Below, one piece after another: positions 7,171 to 9,304 of a stretch of DNA of 9,304 nt; positions within the stretch are counted from its first letter, which is position 1, and every line of letters starts with the position of its first letter. Under the pieces are notes generated by a model. The model was not told where the DNA came from. It searched no databases and worked only from the letters and a program-made list of their open reading frames with translations. The stretch lies in contig JBEBVI010000149.1 of assembly GCA_040392805.1 (NCBI GenBank), forward strand, positions 1 to 9,304, given 5' to 3'. The position numbers and the translations under genes are program-made. This DNA is from Taibaiella helvus_B. Lineage in GTDB: Bacteria; Bacteroidota; Bacteroidia; Chitinophagales; Chitinophagaceae.

Positions 7171-7272
7171 CGCAAAGATTTATTTGGGTTTGGAATTTCG
7201 CTTATTTTATACCTGTACGCCCATTCGGAATTTATAACTGAAAATAATATCGTTAAAGAATACTTATTACCT

Positions 7273-7311
7273 TAGTATATGGCTCAGCGGGATATTTTCT
7301 TTTATATACTA
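7273..7311. repeat. 8-bp inverted repeat upstream of the T9SS cargo gene promoter
   Basis: TAGTATAT (7273-7280) and ATATACTA (7304-7311) are exact reverse complements with 23 bases between them. They bracket the expected -33 region, and the right arm ends three bases before the -7 element. This arrangement suits an operator, but an 8-bp AT-rich repeat may arise by chance. Confidence 0.35.
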
Positions 7312-7314
7312 TCT

Positions 7315-7322
7315 TATCTTTG
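7315..7322 (+). promoter_or_regulatory. -7 promoter element of the downstream T9SS cargo gene
   Basis: TATCTTTG matches TAnnTTTG exactly and lies 36 bases before the ATG at 7359, giving a predicted leader of about 30 bases. The -33 element is poor: only a T-run at 7295-7298 is present, with short spacing. This could indicate dependence on an activator. Confidence 0.62.
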
Positions 7323-7358
7323 CCAGGTAAGTTATTAATAAATCAAACAGGTTACAGA

Positions 7359-9281
7359 ATGAGAAGATTATGTCGCTTTCTATTTGTTGCTGTAGTGCCG
7401 GTCTTATTTTCATTTGTAGCCTATGCTTCTCATATGATCGGGGGTGACATTACTTACCGTTGCCTCGGGAATGATACCTTCGAAATCACCCTCACACTTT
7501 TTCAGGATTGCCTGTATGGTGAGCCCCAGGCTATTGCACAGGATGACCCTGCTTATTACGCCATATATACTTCCGGCTCCGGAAGGCAGCTGGTACGGCA
7601 GGGCTCGGTACCCTCTAACCTTACAGAACGGGTAGATCCTAACTTTAGTAATGCCTGTATTAATAATTACCCCAATACCTGTCTGAGCAGGCAGGTGTTT
7701 CGGTTTAAGGTTGTACTGCCACCCTCTGCCACCGGCTATGATATCGTCTACCAGCGTTGCTGTCGTAATGCTTCCATTAACAATATTGTCAACCCGGGTA
7801 ATGTAGGAGTGACCTACAGTGCAAAGATTCCACCGTTTAATCAGGGGGAATGCCCCAACAATAGTGCGGTGTTCAAGTCGTTGCCGCCACAGATCATATG
7901 TTCCAATAATCCGTTTGTGTACGACTTTTCCGCGACAGACCCAGACGGCGATTCGCTGAGCTATGAGCTCTGTACGGCCCGTTTAGGAGGATCTACAAGC
8001 AATCCTTTACCGATGGGGAGAGATATTACGCCTCCTCCTCATACGTCTGTCCCTTACATGCCTCCTTACTCTCCTTCCATGCCTATTTCGGGTATGCCTC
8101 CTATGCAGATTAACCCGGTTACCGGTATGATGACGGGCACCCCGAGCGCAAATGGCCGCTTTGTGGTTACCGTATGTGTTAACGAATGGAGGAACGGGCA
8201 AATCATTAATACGGTGTCGAGGGATGTCCAGTTTGTAGTAACCAATTGTTCTAAAGCAGTGGTGGCTAATATCCCGGAAATGGAAGATGTGCCTAATACT
8301 TATACCATTCAATGTAAAGGCTATACCGTACGTTTTACCAACAGTAGCACGGGCGGCTTTGAGTATTACTGGGAATTTGGTGTGCCCGGCGCAACATCTA
8401 CCGAGTTTGAGCCCACATATACTTATCCTGATACGGGTACTTATACGGTAAAGCTATATGTAAATAGAGGAAGTACCTGCCAGGATAGCATTACCCGCTT
8501 AGTGAAAATATATCCTGAATTTAAAACCGACTTTGAATGGGCCGGCAGGCTTTGCCCCGAATCGCCTATCCGATTTTATGATTCTACCAAAGCAACTTAT
8601 CCGCCGATTGTTTCCTGGAACTGGAATTTTGGTGACGGAACTACTTCAGGAGAGCAGAACCCGGAACATATTTTTTCAAAACCGGGGGGGCCGCGTGACG
8701 TCACCCTGATCTCGAAAAGCGCGTTGGGATGCAGGGACACGGTGACCAAAACAGTACCCCTGCCTTATTTTAATCCATTTGCAGGAAATGATACGATTAT
8801 TGTGCTGGGCTATGATTTTAACCTGCGGGGAACCGGAAGTACCTATTATAAATGGTGGCCGGAAGATTACCTGAGTGATCCGAATATAGCTGACCCTAAG
8901 GTTACATTCCCTGATACGGGCAGGTATAAATATGTACTGATCGGTACTAATGAGGAAGGCTGCGTGGCAACCGATACAATTGAGATATGGGTGGTCAGAA
9001 CGGGCAGTGTATTTGTGCCTAATGCTTTTTCGCCAAACGGAGATGGTAAAAACGATGTATTGATGCCACGTACGGTAGGCTATTCCGAGATCACTTCATT
9101 CCGTATTTATAACCGTTACGGACAGTTGGTTTTCAGTTCGGTACAGGAGGCCTATCCCAGCTGGGATGGAACGTACAACAACCGTATTGCTGATATAGGC
9201 ACTTACTATTATATTATAGAACTTGTAGATGCCTTCGGCAAAAAGTCGCAGCAGACGGGAGATATTACTTTGATACGTTAG
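7359..9281 (+). CDS. T9SS cargo protein with two PKD domains, an Ig-like module and CHU_C
   Basis: This 640-residue protein is complete. ATG 7359 is chosen over the upstream in-frame TTG (7320) because it directly begins a signal peptide (MRRLCRFLFVAVVPVLF, then SFVAYAS) and because 7320 overlaps the -7 element. After cleavage near residue 23-24, SHMIGGDITYRC opens an N-terminal secreted domain (about 24-297). That domain is common in CHU_C proteins and has Cys-rich parts (YQRCCRN), ATDPDGDSLSYELC, and a Pro/Met-rich stretch (about 225-250) leading into INPVTGMMTGTP and RDVQFVVTNC. PKD 1 spans about 315-384 (YYWEFGVPGA, YPDTGTYTVKLYV). PKD 2 spans about 388-469 (WNWNFGDGTTSGEQNPEHIF). An Ig-like module lies at about 473-545. 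CHU_C at about 550-640 has VPNAFSPNGDGKNDV, RIYNRYGQLVF, WDGTYNN, a YYYIIELV strand and final ITLIR. Expected fate: Sec export, then T9SS secretion or surface anchoring. The actual ligand is unknown. Confidence 0.95.
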   Translation: MRRLCRFLFVAVVPVLFSFVAYASHMIGGDITYRCLGNDTFEITLTLFQDCLYGEPQAIAQDDPAYYAIYTSGSGRQLVRQGSVPSNLTERVDPNFSNACINNYPNTCLSRQVFRFKVVLPPSATGYDIVYQRCCRNASINNIVNPGNVGVTYSAKIPPFNQGECPNNSAVFKSLPPQIICSNNPFVYDFSATDPDGDSLSYELCTARLGGSTSNPLPMGRDITPPPHTSVPYMPPYSPSMPISGMPPMQINPVTGMMTGTPSANGRFVVTVCVNEWRNGQIINTVSRDVQFVVTNCSKAVVANIPEMEDVPNTYTIQCKGYTVRFTNSSTGGFEYYWEFGVPGATSTEFEPTYTYPDTGTYTVKLYVNRGSTCQDSITRLVKIYPEFKTDFEWAGRLCPESPIRFYDSTKATYPPIVSWNWNFGDGTTSGEQNPEHIFSKPGGPRDVTLISKSALGCRDTVTKTVPLPYFNPFAGNDTIIVLGYDFNLRGTGSTYYKWWPEDYLSDPNIADPKVTFPDTGRYKYVLIGTNEEGCVATDTIEIWVVRTGSVFVPNAFSPNGDGKNDVLMPRTVGYSEITSFRIYNRYGQLVFSSVQEAYPSWDGTYNNRIADIGTYYYIIELVDAFGKKSQQTGDITLIR

Positions 9282-9304
9282 CCGGAATTCAAAAATCAAA
9301 AAAT

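Noticed and set aside
7020..7241. 73-codon plus-strand frame spanning the rpsA start and leader
   Set aside because: It overlaps the rpsA start, SD and promoter in antisense and shows no coding character.
7320..7322. TTG as the start of the second T9SS cargo gene
   Set aside because: It overlaps the -7 promoter element and would put 13 non-hydrophobic residues before a signal peptide that begins cleanly at ATG 7359.
8041..8110. Low-complexity Pro/Met-rich repeat as a novel element
   Set aside because: The irregular PPY-PS-MP-PP spacing matches the usual Pro-rich linker before INPxTGxxxGTP in this class of T9SS proteins; there is no regular DNA repeat.
8007..8312. 101-codon minus-strand frame rich in Arg and His
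   Set aside because: It is antisense to the Pro/Met-rich segment of the second cargo protein, and its composition is an artefact of that segment.

Overview
The window looks like chromosomal DNA from a member of the Bacteroidota, most likely a Chitinophagaceae-type gliding or soil bacterium. Three things point there. Two proteins end in the CHU_C / gliding-motility C-terminal domain that addresses cargo to the type IX secretion system (T9SS). A DUF5686 outer-membrane protein, a Bacteroidota family, lies between them. The best promoter candidates carry the Bacteroidota -7 element TAnnTTTG, and apart from rpsA the genes lack clear Shine-Dalgarno (SD) sequences. Genus-level placement is inference from style, not from a search.

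Layout, left to right. Bases 1-2019 (+) are the 3' part of a large T9SS cargo protein: a beta-propeller-like region, Ig/PKD-like modules and CHU_C. The gap 2020-2254 is not empty. It holds a decayed SBBP (beta-propeller) repeat with a frameshift and a TGA where the family has Trp. Bases 2255-4759 (+) encode a signal peptide, a CarboxypepD_reg-like domain and a DUF5686 outer-membrane barrel. A gap at 4760-5246 has a possible promoter, several hairpins and a very strong bidirectional terminator. Bases 5247-7061 (-) are rpsA, ribosomal protein bS1 with six S1 domains, starting at TTG behind a perfect AGGAGG. The divergent intergenic region 7062-7358 carries promoter candidates for both flanking genes plus two inverted repeats. 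Bases 7359-9281 (+) are a second, complete T9SS cargo protein with signal peptide, N-terminal secreted domain, two PKD domains, an Ig-like module and CHU_C.

How the genes fit together. The two cargo proteins and the SBBP relic form a small neighbourhood of exported, repeat-built surface proteins. The DUF5686 protein is a probable outer-membrane partner of unknown role. rpsA is a housekeeping gene on the opposite strand that splits the group, so no single operon is implied. I see no clear new defence, mobile or biosynthetic system. The two most notable observations are the SBBP relic hidden in a nominal intergenic gap, and the rpsA start: TTG plus a full SD in a phylum that rarely uses SD sequences.
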